Shown in pieces: positions 1 to 8,019 of a DNA stretch of 20,196 nucleotides. The translations under genes were made by a program, and so were the position numbers. Numbering within the stretch: position 1 is the stretch's first letter; each line of letters starts with the position of its first letter. The DNA comes from Gnetum montanum (Eukaryota; Streptophyta; Gnetopsida; Gnetales; Gnetaceae), in contig MNCI01034833.1 in assembly GCA_015680685.1 (NCBI GenBank), positions 165,763 to 185,958 on the forward strand, read 5' to 3'. Under the pieces are notes generated by a model that was not told where the DNA came from, did not search any database, and saw only the letters and a program-made list of their open reading frames with translations.

Positions 1-2
1 CA

Positions 3-1565
3 AAAGACATAAAACGACCGTCGCTATCTTACCAGGCTCTATATTTATTGATAGGAATTAGCCTAATGGATTGCAAGCGCTTAACCAAGCCGTTAGTTAT
101 TGATGGACCATACGGAGAGGTTGAAAGGAATATCGACATGAATCTCATCCATGCAAGCTCGTCAACAAACAACGCAATAATAGCTTCAACACAGCAAACG
201 GTTAACGACTATGAGGGTATGACAAAATCCCTCGACATAGAAGCCGAAAATATTACCGAAGATCCCCTAACCGAAACTCCCATCACCATGCCTGATGGGG
301 AAATTAAAATTCTAAAATTAAGCGCATTACTAGAACCGCGTCTAGCTAGAGATATCGAAAACGTGCTTAGGGACAATATGAAAGCGTTTGCTTGGTCCTA
401 TACAGACATGCCCGGACTAGACCCTCGTATCATCCAGCACAACATTATCCTTGATCCAAGACTAAGGCCAGTGAAACAGAAAGCACGAAAGGTCAAGCCC
501 GAGGTAGCATTAGCAGTTCGTAGTGAGATTACCAAGCTCTACCAAGCTGGTTTCATTAGGGCTGTTGATTACGCCGAGTGGGTGTCAAACATGGTTATAG
601 TCCCAAAGAAGAATGGAAGTATCCGCCTATGCATTGACTTCCGAGACCTCAACGTAGCAACCATAAAAGATGACTTCCCCTTACCTAGCATTGATCAATT
701 AGTTGACTCAACCGCTGGGCATGCCCTGTTATCTTTTATGGATGGGTTCTCGGGATATAACCAGATACGTATTAATCCAGAACACCAGCTCCGAACCACT
801 TTTATGACACCTTGGGGAACCTTTTGTTACACGATGATGCCTTTCGGTCTCAAGAACGCTGGGGCCACATATCAAAGGGCGATGACATACATCTTCAGCG
901 ATTACATCTTACATTCGCTCAATGATTACGTGGATGACATAGTGGTTAAATCAAAAACGTCAGAACAACATGTACAGGATCTTGACTTAGTGTTAAAACG
1001 TTGTCTAAAATACGAACTAAGGCTTAACCCAAAGAAATGCGTCTTCGGTGTTAAGACAGGTAAACTGCTTGGATTTGTAACCTCAGAAGCAGGGATACGG
1101 GTAGACCCCGATAAGGTTAAGGCCATTACAAACCTGAAATCACCTAGCAACCTAACCGAACTTCGAGGGCTACAAGGTCGATTACAGTTCATCAGGAGGT
1201 TCATAGAAAAATTGACAGAAAAACTAACACCTATGAACCACCTACTACGCAAAAATGTCCATTTTGAATGGACCCCGCAATGCCAAGAAGCATTTGACAA
1301 CATTAAAACGGCACTCGCTCGACTACCCATGGTGTACCCACCTAAAAACGACAAGTCGTTTTACATCTACTTGGCCACATCAGAATCATCAATCGCGTCT
1401 ATGCTCTACCAGAAACAAGATGACGGAACTGAGGTCCTTGTATACTACCTGAGCCATGCATTAGTTGCCCATGAAAAAAAGATACAACGACGTAGAGAAG
1501 TCATGTTTAGCTTTAGTTTTCTCTTTAAAGAAATGGCAACATTATCTTTTCCAAAATCAGGCTAA
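3..1565 (+). pseudogene. Tat pol fragment: reverse transcriptase and start of first RNase H (partial, frameshifted)
   Basis: This is the pol segment that copies element RNA into DNA in virus-like particles. The frame is open from base 3, so it is truncated by the window edge and the first possible start codon has no meaning. RT lies at about 510-1100. It shows the fingers motif WVSNMVIVPKKNGSIRLCIDF, the first catalytic Asp in SFMDGFSGYNQI (codon 741), and the YVDD box at 927-938, which carries the other two metal-binding Asp residues. Connection and RNase H follow (FEWTPQCQEAF near 1260). The usual RNase H motif with a first catalytic Asp reads YIYLATSESS here. Loss of that Asp in the first RNase H is common in the Tat lineage. 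The frame is lost at a run of seven A (1474-1480); beyond it only out-of-frame residues continue to the stop at 1563-1565. Confidence 0.9.
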
Positions 1566-1887
1566 CATAATTTGCAAAGATAATGTACTCAGAGCTATAA
1601 CTGGAAATATCTACGAATCGAGCAGGATAGCCCGTTGGAAGGCCATCATAGCTGAGTTCAACCTGTGCTACATAGCACAATCGTCAGTCAAAGGCCAAGC
1701 CATAGCAAATCAAATGACTACGTCGCCAACACAAGATCTAGGTACAATAGAACCCAAATTCCCAGACGAAAATGTAAATGTAATAGATACGGTGCTAGAT
1801 AACTACTATGCCATTCTAAACTTCGATGGAGCATCCACCTCTCGAGGAGGAAGTGCTGCCGCTATAATCACATACCCCTATGGGTAA
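1465..1887 (+). pseudogene. Tat pol fragment: end of first RNase H and start of second RNase H
   Basis: This is in frame 1, overlapping the previous segment, and takes over the reading after the A7 run at 1474-1480. The early part (RYNDVEKSCLALVFSLKKWQ, then NVLRAITG and SSRIARW) is the C-terminal half of the Ty3 RNase H. From about 1800 a new domain begins with NFDGAS, whose Asp (codon 1825) is the first catalytic residue of the second, archaeal/plant-type RNase H. The frame then meets an in-frame TAA at 1885-1887, between the first Asp and the catalytic Glu. Homology resumes in the same frame right after it, so this is a point nonsense mutation and not a natural end. The ATG at 1471 is internal, not a start. 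Confidence 0.85.
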
Positions 1888-3543
1888 ATTAAGCCTTTTG
1901 CTTATCGCTTCAACTTTCATTGTACTAATAACATAGCAGAGTATGAAGGCCTCCTTAGAGGTCTCACAGTCGCACTAGCTTTGGACATCACACAGCTTGT
2001 AGTCAGAGGGGACTCACAACTGGTCGTAAACCAAGTCACAGACGTCTATACATGTAAAGCAAAACACTTACAACCATACTGTGATTTGGCCAAACACCTA
2101 CTTAAACGATTCGAAAACGTGGATGTCCAACACGTCTCTAGGAATGACAATACCATCGCAGACACCTTAGCAACCTTGGCATTAAACATATCCCCTGACA
2201 CGTTTCATGCATTACGAAGCTCTGTAACCAGTTGTGCCAAGCCCGTAACCAATACTCTCAACATGCTGCCAATTGCGTCTATCAGTACAACGCATGCTAA
2301 TGAATGGTACGATGATGTGAAGGAATACCTTCTGCGCGACGAGATGCCACAACATTTAATAAACGCACAAAAGGATGCAGTACGCAAACGTTCTAGACAA
2401 TACATACTAATAGGAGATACATTGTGTCACCAATCCTACGAAGGCATACTGCTAACATGTGTCAATAGTACCGAAGCCCAAACAATTGTTGAACAAGTAC
2501 ACGACGGAATATGCGGGGAACACATTGCACCAAAGGCAATGGCAACCAGAATAAGACGCTTAGGCTACTATTGGCCGCACATGGAGTATGACTATCTGTC
2601 CAAGGTCAAAACATGTAGTACTTGTCAAAAACACAATAATCTAATCCATATCCCACCAAATGAGTTGCACACAACACAAATCACATGGCCCTTCCAGAAG
2701 TGGGGATTGAACCTTATAGGCCCGATAACACCCACATCTTCTGCCGGGCATGGTTTTATCATAACAGTAACCGAATATTTCATGAAATGGGTAGAAGTTG
2801 CGCCCCTTCGAAAAACTACTTCTAAACACATATGCCACTTCATCCTTGAAAACATTGTGACCCGTTTTGGCATTCCCATGACAATCATCACTGACAACGG
2901 GCCACAATTTAGCAGTGCCGAGACCAAAACGTTTTGTGATAGTCTAGGGATCAAACATTCGTTTTCATCCCCTTACTATCCTCAGACCAATGGGCAGGCG
3001 GAAGCAACAAATAAGACAATCATCACAATACTTAAAAAGATCCTTGCTCAAAGTAAACGAAGATGGCACGAACAACTGGTGTATGCATTGTGGGCATACC
3101 GTACTACACACCGGACCTCGACAGGTAAAACTCCGTACAGTCTTGTTTACGGTTCAGAAGCTGTTTTACCTTTGGAATTACAAGTACCATCTCTAAGGAT
3201 CACACTTTCCGAACTTCTCGATGACAGCCAAAACAATGATCTACGTATCATTGACCTAGACTCGGTGGAGGAGGAGCGCGTATGCGCACTTGATCAGATC
3301 GAATGGTACCAAAAACAACAGCGGCAATGACATCGGCATGACGTTCGTAAGTGCCCCATCAAAGAAGGAGACCTCGTGCTTAAGGTTGTTCAAGAACACC
3401 CAGATAAATTCTCAGTCAACTGGGAAGGGCCTTACCTGGTCATCAAAAAATTCGACAACAGAGCATTCAAGCTAGCTGACATGGACAGAAAAGAATTTGC
3501 AAATCCAACCAATCACTTGTTCCTGAAACTGTTCTATACATAA
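1888..3543 (+). pseudogene. Tat pol fragment: second RNase H and integrase
   Basis: This continues frame 1 after the TAA at 1885-1887. The second RNase H shows the catalytic Glu in AEYEGL (codon 1939), Asp in RGDSQLV (2011) and Asp in NTIADTLA (2161). With Asp 1825 the four-residue set is complete apart from the stop between them. Integrase follows. An HHCC zinc-binding segment runs at about 2490-2640 (VHDGICGEH, then CSTCQKH). The core has TDNGPQF (Asp codon 2893) and NGQAEAT (Glu codon 3001), the normal 35-residue spacing. The first core Asp, expected in WG-x-D-LIGP, is Asn (codon 2710), so strand transfer should be dead. A TGA at 3328-3330 interrupts the frame before the C-terminal GPY/F module (NWEGPYLV near 3420). 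The polyprotein ends at the TAA of 3541-3543. Confidence 0.88.
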
Positions 3544-3554
3544 ATTTGAGCTCA

Positions 3555-3862
3555 GGTACGTGATAGTCCTGGAATCACGACTATAAACTGATACCATAGA
3601 ATAGTCCTGGATTATGACTATAAACTGATACCCCACAGTGTCTGCAATGACGATAAACTAGCATCCGTCTGGCATGATAGTAAAATGTCACCGTCAGAAC
3701 CATCAGAGTCCACTAAGACTATAAACTAGCTTGCCTCTGCATGGTCCACTAAGACTCGAAACTGGCAACGTACCATCCGCCACGACGCTAAACAGGCAAT
3801 GTCCAACGGGTTACGACACAAAACTAACCCCTGATAGTCCGCCAAGACTGTAAACTGGCACA
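3555..3862 (+). repeat. Degenerate tandem repeats in the Tat 3' UTR
   Basis: About eight units of 26-43 bp share a core like GACTATAAACTGGCA, often preceded by AGTCC. Clear copies are near 3561-3596, 3597-3634, 3635-3666, 3694-3736, 3736-3774 and 3833-3862. Divergence is high, so unit limits are approximate. Tandem repeats in this part of Ogre/Tat elements are known and have been proposed as seeds of plant satellites. Confidence 0.65.
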
Positions 3863-4351
3863 TTCATCTCCGACTCTTCACTCCACAGCCATATTCATTC
3901 ATCAGCATCATTGCATCCCTCATCGGCACACAATCTCATCAACATCGTCGACATTAGTATACAGTGCTCAGAATCGCCTCCAATATTTTTGTTCACCTGC
4001 CGCTATTTAAATCTAATCTCATTTATTCACTCATGATTTTCTTGTGTCCTTGGAGTTATGTTTACAAGATGATGCTCAGAAGTTCTCGTACGAGAGTGCA
4101 TTTCATCATAGGCAACAAGATGAGGCAATGTCCATTAATGCACCTTGCAAGACTAAATCAAACCGTTAACCCGTACATTCCCATTCCCCGAAAATTGATT
4201 ATCTGTTAACCAAACTATTGCACACTGCAAAACATTACAGCAGTCGCAACACACAAAACAAAATATCCGCACATGAGTACAAGAGCAAGTTCAAAAAAAA
4301 AAACAGGACCCGTGGCACTTCCCATACAAGCCCCAGGCGGGAAGGCATCGA

Positions 4352-4444
4352 TCTTAAAAATAGGTACTCATGTCAAAAGCAATCAAGAAACATCCTGNTC
4401 TTGAAAATAGGTACTCATGTCAAAAGCAATCAAGAAACATCCTG
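4352..4444. repeat. 46-bp direct duplication flanking a single N (probable assembly join)
   Basis: The 46 bases at 4352-4397 recur at 4399-4444 with one difference (A at 4356, G at 4403). They are separated only by the undetermined base at 4398. A copy directly on each side of one N is what results when two overlapping contigs are placed side by side without being merged. A real tandem duplication is less likely. Confidence 0.8.
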
Positions 4445-4824
4445 TTGCATGGCTTTGGGACGTCGCTTACAGTTTCCCCAAAGAAGGATGCTGTTCCTCC
4501 AAAGAATGCCAAACATCACCCCGTGGCTTTGGCATTGACAACAAGCTCTCTTGAACACTAACCGAGAGCACTGTTCTGCCAAAGGACGCGTATCGCATTC
4601 CTGAATTCCGAGTCTGCCAAAAAAATGGCTATCGACGAGGACCGGCATGCCGCACACCCAAGCATCCCATTTCCCCAGCATAATCCCTTGGGGCAGTTAC
4701 CAATCCCCACAATCCCTTCTCTCCTACTAGCTACCAATCTCACCTTTTTCAATTCCATACACTACTAAACACAGTACGATGACGTCTAGTCAAGTGGCAA
4801 AGGATAAAGCTTTTATCAAGTTGC

Positions 4825-4909
4825 TTGTGGTGTTTTAAGCTTCTTTGTCGACGCTTCTTGGGTCGATTCCTCCAAGCGTCAACAAAGAGGGGCCAATGAA
4901 ACACCACAA
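4825..4909 (+). promoter_or_regulatory. Bipartite stem-loop enclosing the polypurine tract and LTR start
   Basis: The outer arms are 4825-4837 and 4897-4909: 13 pairs, one of them G-U. The inner arms are 4843-4856 and 4874-4887: 14 positions, 13 matching, the odd one being C at 4849 against A at 4881. Most of the polypurine tract lies in the internal loop at 4888-4896. The right outer arm is the first 13 bases of the LTR. In plus-sense RNA this would fold the tract and U3 start into one hairpin. The function is inferred only. Confidence 0.6.
4884..4892 (+). promoter_or_regulatory. Polypurine tract (plus-strand primer)
   Basis: AAAGAGGGG lies four bases before the TG that opens the 3' LTR at 4897. 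This is the place and composition expected of the RNase H-resistant primer for plus-strand synthesis in Ty3 elements. Its four G stay unpaired in the surrounding stem-loop. Confidence 0.75.
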
Positions 4910-5035
4910 AAATTTCGAGTTCGGCACTTGTCCAATAAGAAGCAGATCTTCGTGACCCTCAGACGATGTTGGCTACATTTGAATTCACATGGTGATTTTG
5001 AGGATCGAAACACTCGGTTTTTACCAAGTGTTGTG

Positions 5036-5145
5036 CCAGCGTCTACGCCCAGCGTCTATGCCCAGCGTATACGCCCAGCGTCTACGCCCAACATACACGC
5101 CCGACGCCCAGCATACACGCCTCACATGTACGCTCAGCAGGTGCA
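5036..5145 (+). repeat. 13-bp tandem repeats in LTR U3
   Basis: A run of units close to CCCAGCGTCTACG: 5037-5048, then further copies with TATG, TATACG and CTACG endings to about 5090, then looser copies (CAACATACACG, CAGCATACACG, CACATGTACG). The first four are nearly identical. Looser copies with the same GCGTATACGCC core continue at about 5197-5328. Confidence 0.75.
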
Positions 5146-5196
5146 ACAGGAGCAAGAATTGAAGCAAGTCGACAGCCAACATTCATCAACATATAT

Positions 5197-5328
5197 GCCC
5201 AACGTATACGCCAGCATTCATCAGCGTATATGCCCCAGCGTATACGCTCAGCGTCCACCCAAGTTCACATGCCCAGCAAGTCTGGCGTATACGCCAGCCT
5301 GATGTAGCGTATATGCCCAGCGTATACC
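5197..5328 (+). repeat. Dispersed GCGTATACGC-core motifs in U3
   Basis: At least five copies of GCGTATAYGCC or close variants lie between 5204 and 5328. The core GCGTATACGC is self-complementary. One copy extends to a perfect 16-bp palindrome, CTGGCGTATACGCCAG, at 5282-5297. Confidence 0.7.
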
Positions 5329-5355
5329 ATGTTTCTAAATTGTATGCACTCGGTC

Positions 5356-5370
5356 GACACGCCACGTGTC
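5356..5370 (+). promoter_or_regulatory. G-box/ABRE-like palindrome upstream of the LTR TATA box
   Basis: GACACGCCACGTGTC contains the G-box CACGTG at 5363-5368 and has 6-bp inverted arms around CCA. It lies about 35 bp upstream of the TATA box. In plants such sites bind bZIP or bHLH factors. No activity can be claimed from sequence alone. Confidence 0.45.
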
Positions 5371-5403
5371 TCCCGACCTGATTTTCCCGGTAACCCCCCT
5401 CCC

Positions 5404-5410
5404 TATAAAA
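5404..5410 (+). promoter_or_regulatory. LTR TATA box
   Basis: TATAAAA in the context CCCTATAAAAAGCCC, within the LTR and downstream of the G-box. Transcription would begin about 30 bp further on, near 5435, making 4897 to about 5435 U3 and the rest R plus U5. Confidence 0.65.
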
Positions 5411-5654
5411 AGCCCAGTTTTCCGCGTTTTCGAGGTCAGAAAAATTTTTAGCAGAGCAGACCCAGAGCAATTACGCTGCAAACCAGAGCCTAAAACCCTC
5501 TATGCTGGAAGTCCTGTACGTTGAGCACAGTCTCTACGCTCTGCCTACCGTGCGAACCAGCTGCCTCCCTGCACCCACTGGGGCTTTACGTCTGCCTTGT
5601 GTTCAGCCACAACTGCGTTAGACCAGTGCATCACATTTCCATTCTATAATACAG

Positions 5655-5975
5655 TTTACAGTTTACGCTGTGTTCATGTTGTTTCTGCTTACGCTAGTTT
5701 ACATTTACGCTCTGTTTACGCTGTCTACGCCCTATTTACACTGTTTACGCTGTCTACGCCCTGTTTACGTTGTACACGCCTTGTTTATGCTTTACGCTGT
5801 CTACGCCTTGTTCACACTGTTTACGCTGTATACGCCTAGTTTACGCTATTACGCCGTTCACATTTTGTTTACGCTTTACGCTGCCTACGCTGTTTACGCC
5901 GTTATGCCATTTACATTTTGTTTACACCCTGTTTACACTGTTCGCTCCGTTTTACGCCCGTTACATAGTTTACGT
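5655..5975 (+). repeat. TACGC-core repeats in LTR R/U5
   Basis: I counted 18 TACGC pentamers here, mostly as alternating TTTACGCTG and TCTACGCC phrases. Two neighbouring tracts share the string CTGTTTACGCTGTCTACGCC or close variants (near 5751-5770 and 5818-5836). Periodicity is irregular (about 13 to 36 bp). Open frames across this tract encode only low-complexity peptides and are not genes. Confidence 0.75.
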
Positions 5976-6048
5976 ATAACCCAGAGTATAACACTTCAGT
6001 GACGCTTAGGGAAATCCTTGTCTGATCCGTGTGCGAACCACTCAAGGT

Positions 6049-6094
6049 ACCCTACCTTCGTGCGTTCCAGCTCGCCCTCAGGCGAAGGTAGGGT
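6049..6094 (+). promoter_or_regulatory. Stem-loop in the LTR U5
   Basis: ACCCTACCTTCG at 6049-6060 is the exact reverse complement of 6083-6094, with a 22-base loop. The 12-bp stem would be stable in RNA. U5 and leader hairpins take part in priming, dimerisation or packaging in some retroelements; any such role here is inference. Confidence 0.6.
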
Positions 6095-6169
6095 CATCTA
6101 TGCTCGTCCTGCGATCCCGCGGTCTCTGTTTTTCCTTCCAGCTGGGGACCGACGAGTTCAGGCAGTACA

Positions 6170-6517
6170 GATGCCATCATACCATTTTGGTTCATCAAAT
6201 ACTTGTTCATTTATTAAACTTGTAAAGAGAAGTTCATCAAGAAATTAGTCAAAGAGTAGGCTCTCCCTCTCTTTGTTATCCCATTGTAATCAAGACAAGT
6301 GATTAGCAATCATATTTTTATTTTCCTTTCAATCTAGCATTGTAAGATCAAACTCTTGCAAGATCACTAACCACCATATGATACGTGGGCTCACTATTGG
6401 CTTGTTCATGAGGAAGTGAATGGCATTGTGGTCAGTTTGCACAAACACTTTATATCTAAGCACATAGTGCCTAAACTTCTCTAAAGAATACACCACTGTC
6501 ATTAGTTCTTTCTCCAT
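6170..6517 (-). pseudogene. RNase H remnant and following linker, Athila-like
   Basis: From 6517 leftward the minus strand reads EKELMTVVYSLEKFRHYVL, then VQTDHNAIHFLM and LQEFDLTMLD, the C-terminal half of a Ty3 RNase H. After the stop beyond LD, another frame reads MIANHLS, matching the common VADHLSR end of this domain. Further left, DELLF and EPKWYDGI up to 6170 resemble the FPDE...PWYADI linker that precedes integrase in Athila-type elements. The reading ends exactly where the Tat LTR begins. RNase H would degrade the RNA strand during reverse transcription; here it is a relic. Confidence 0.72.
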
Positions 6518-6559
6518 TGTGATGTAATTCAGCTATGCACCAACAATGCTTTAACTTAT

Positions 6560-7790
6560 GTAGTGGATGTAAGATGGATGTTTCTTGTTGTCCAATTGTG
6601 AAGCACAACTCACAAGGAATAATTTGATGTATTTTTCATTATATGAAATGCTCTTAACTAGTCAATTGCTCATAGAATTAGAGTCTCTATGAGCTTCTAC
6701 TTGAGGCTATGAAATGCATTTTTGCATTCCTTGGTCTAGATGAATACAGCATCTTTCTTTGTAAGATCGACCAACAGTTTCTCTATATAGCCAGTGTATT
6801 CAAGGAATGACTGGGCATATTTAATGATTTCCAATTGGCTAGTTATTTCTTGGATGACCCTTATCCTTTTACAGTTCACTTCAATCCCTACCTAGGAAAT
6901 TTTGTGTTCTAGTACAATGCCCTTCTAGACCATCAAATGGCTCTTCTACCAATGGAGCCAAATATTTGTCTCCACACATATTTTAAGCACTTGCTCAAGG
7001 TGGTCCAAGGCTTGCTCAAATGTGGCACCATAGGTGAAGAATTCATCCATGAAGACTTCCATTCCACAACCTATCTATTGCTGAAAAATGCTCAAGACCA
7101 ATTGTTGGAATGTTGCAGAAGCATTTCATAGACCAAAAGACATCTTTCAATATGCAAAAGTTCCCCAAGGATTTGTGAATGTTGTTTTTGTCTGATCCTC
7201 TAACATGATCTAGGTTTGGTTATAGCCACTATAACCATCCAAAAAGCTATAATTTCAATGCCTAGATATAGTATCCAACACTTGATCCACAAATGGCAAT
7301 GGAAAGTGATCTTTGAATGTTACCATATTCAACAACCAAAAATCAATGTAGACCTACCACTTGCCACCTTTCTTTGGAAAATCACGAGTGGACTAACCCA
7401 CTCACTATCTACAATGGAATAAATAAACCTCACCTTGAAGTAGTTTGAAAATCTGCTTCAATTATGAAGCAGATTTTCAAACTACTTCAATTTGGGGTTT
7501 CACTACTGTCATAATTGCCTCTTTGGCTTCATGGCTAGATTAGTGTAGATATGATGTTGGCATATCCTAAGATCAATCCCTGTGAGTTTAGGATATGACC
7601 AAACAAACACTATTAGCCATTTTTTGATCACCCTCAACAACATCTTTTTCTGTTTAGGAGCAAGATTGGCATGGATGATTACCAGGTTACCATTTTTCAA
7701 AAATGCATACTCCATGTCGGTAGGTAGAGTTTTCAATTCTAAGGGCTCTTGTTTAAACTTTTTAGAGATTTTCAACTCTCCCAAATAGGT
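6560..7790 (-). pseudogene. Reverse transcriptase remnant, Athila-like
   Basis: An open stretch from 7784 to 7509 (ELKTLPTDMEYAFL, GIDLRICQHHI) is the segment just upstream of RT. Reading leftward across frames gives SEWVSPLV, KDHFPLPFVDQVLDT, SFLDGYSGYNQ, TTFTNPWGTFAY, NASATFQ, MEVFMDEF and FEQALDHLEQVLK. The catalytic box, normally F/Y-x-DD, reads FMDE at 7042-7053, so the second Asp is lost. Several stops interrupt the domain. A perfect foldback at 7435-7490 disrupts the N-terminal part. The RT identity is secure; the lineage is less so. Confidence 0.78.
7435..7490. repeat. Perfect inverted repeat, 26-bp arms, 4-base loop
   Basis: Bases 7435-7460 are the exact reverse complement of 7465-7490, separated by ATTA. 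One arm fits the minus-strand RT reading (KQIFKLLQ), whereas the other breaks it. The structure is therefore best explained as a secondary inverted duplication of local coding sequence and not as part of the original element. Confidence 0.9.
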
Positions 7791-8019
7791 ATCATCATTT
7801 GCATCACTAAAGAGTTGGCGATGAACTTAGTCTAGTTCATCCATGCCTTAAACATAGGCACATGTTAGGCTCTCAGTAGGTTCAATGCAAAGTGTTTTGC
7901 TTCCAAGATCAGTTGTTAGCCACTCGGTGCCTTCCCATTTTTTGGCTACTATGTATAGAAACATTTGAATATTTCTCTCATTTGCACACTATCTACATGT
8001 AAAAATGGATGCTCTTTTC

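Larger units (their letters stand above)
3544..4896 (+). other. 3' untranslated region of the Tat element
   Basis: These are 1.35 kb between the pol stop and the 3' LTR without a credible gene; the short open frames at 3964-4209 and 4218-4561 resemble nothing. A long, variable 3' non-coding region is typical of Tat/Ogre elements. It holds degenerate repeats at 3555-3862, an A-run at about 4296-4303, an N-flanked duplication at 4352-4444, and a stem-loop around the polypurine tract at its right end. Confidence 0.75.
1..6169 (+). mobile_element. Tat-lineage Ty3/gypsy LTR retrotransposon, 3' part
   Basis: The visible order is RT, first RNase H, second RNase H, integrase, long 3' untranslated region, polypurine tract and 3' LTR. 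A second, archaeal/plant-type RNase H between the Ty3 RNase H and the integrase is the established mark of the Tat lineage (Tat, Ogre, Retand). The reading frame is open to the first base, so the 5' LTR, gag and protease lie outside the window. The right edge is set where the LTR ends in CA at 6168-6169 and the antisense Athila-like coding sequence begins at 6170. The element inserted into that older one, so it is the younger of the two. At least one frameshift, two stops and a lost integrase Asp make it non-autonomous. Confidence 0.9.
4897..6169 (+). repeat. 3' LTR of the Tat element
   Basis: The LTR starts with TG after the polypurine tract and ends in CA at 6168-6169 (GGCAGTACA). It is 1273 bp, a normal size for Tat elements. 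The right end is supported by what follows: on the minus strand, bases 6190-6170 and beyond still read as the segment after RNase H of the neighbouring Athila-like element. A TATA box at 5404-5410 separates U3 from R/U5. Both parts carry TACGC-core repeats. The 5' LTR is not in the window, so ends and the five-base target duplication (predicted GATGC at 6170-6174) cannot be confirmed by comparison. Confidence 0.75.

Noticed and set aside
926-1354. 142-codon open frame on the minus strand
   Set aside because: It lies opposite the RT/RNase H reading, which carries clear motifs. The minus frame has none and is a shadow.
4218-4681. Short open frames on both strands in the Tat 3' UTR
   Set aside because: They cross the N-flanked duplication, contain an unknown residue and have no homology I recognise.
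5655-5975. CRISPR-like array
   Set aside because: There are no constant-length repeats or unique spacers, and the tract lies inside a plant LTR.
5597-6002. Overlapping plus-strand frames of 69-110 codons in the LTR
   Set aside because: They encode repetitive Leu-Tyr-Thr-Cys strings produced by the TACGC repeats and show no protein-like features.
6233-6239. Alternative Tat LTR end at TTCATCA
   Set aside because: The minus strand still reads as Athila-like linker between 6170 and 6240, so the LTR must end before it.
7435-7490. miRNA precursor or transcription terminator
   Set aside because: The stem is only 26 bp with a 4-base loop and lies in an RT remnant. Plant miRNA precursors have longer, imperfect stems, and intrinsic terminators do not apply to nuclear genes.
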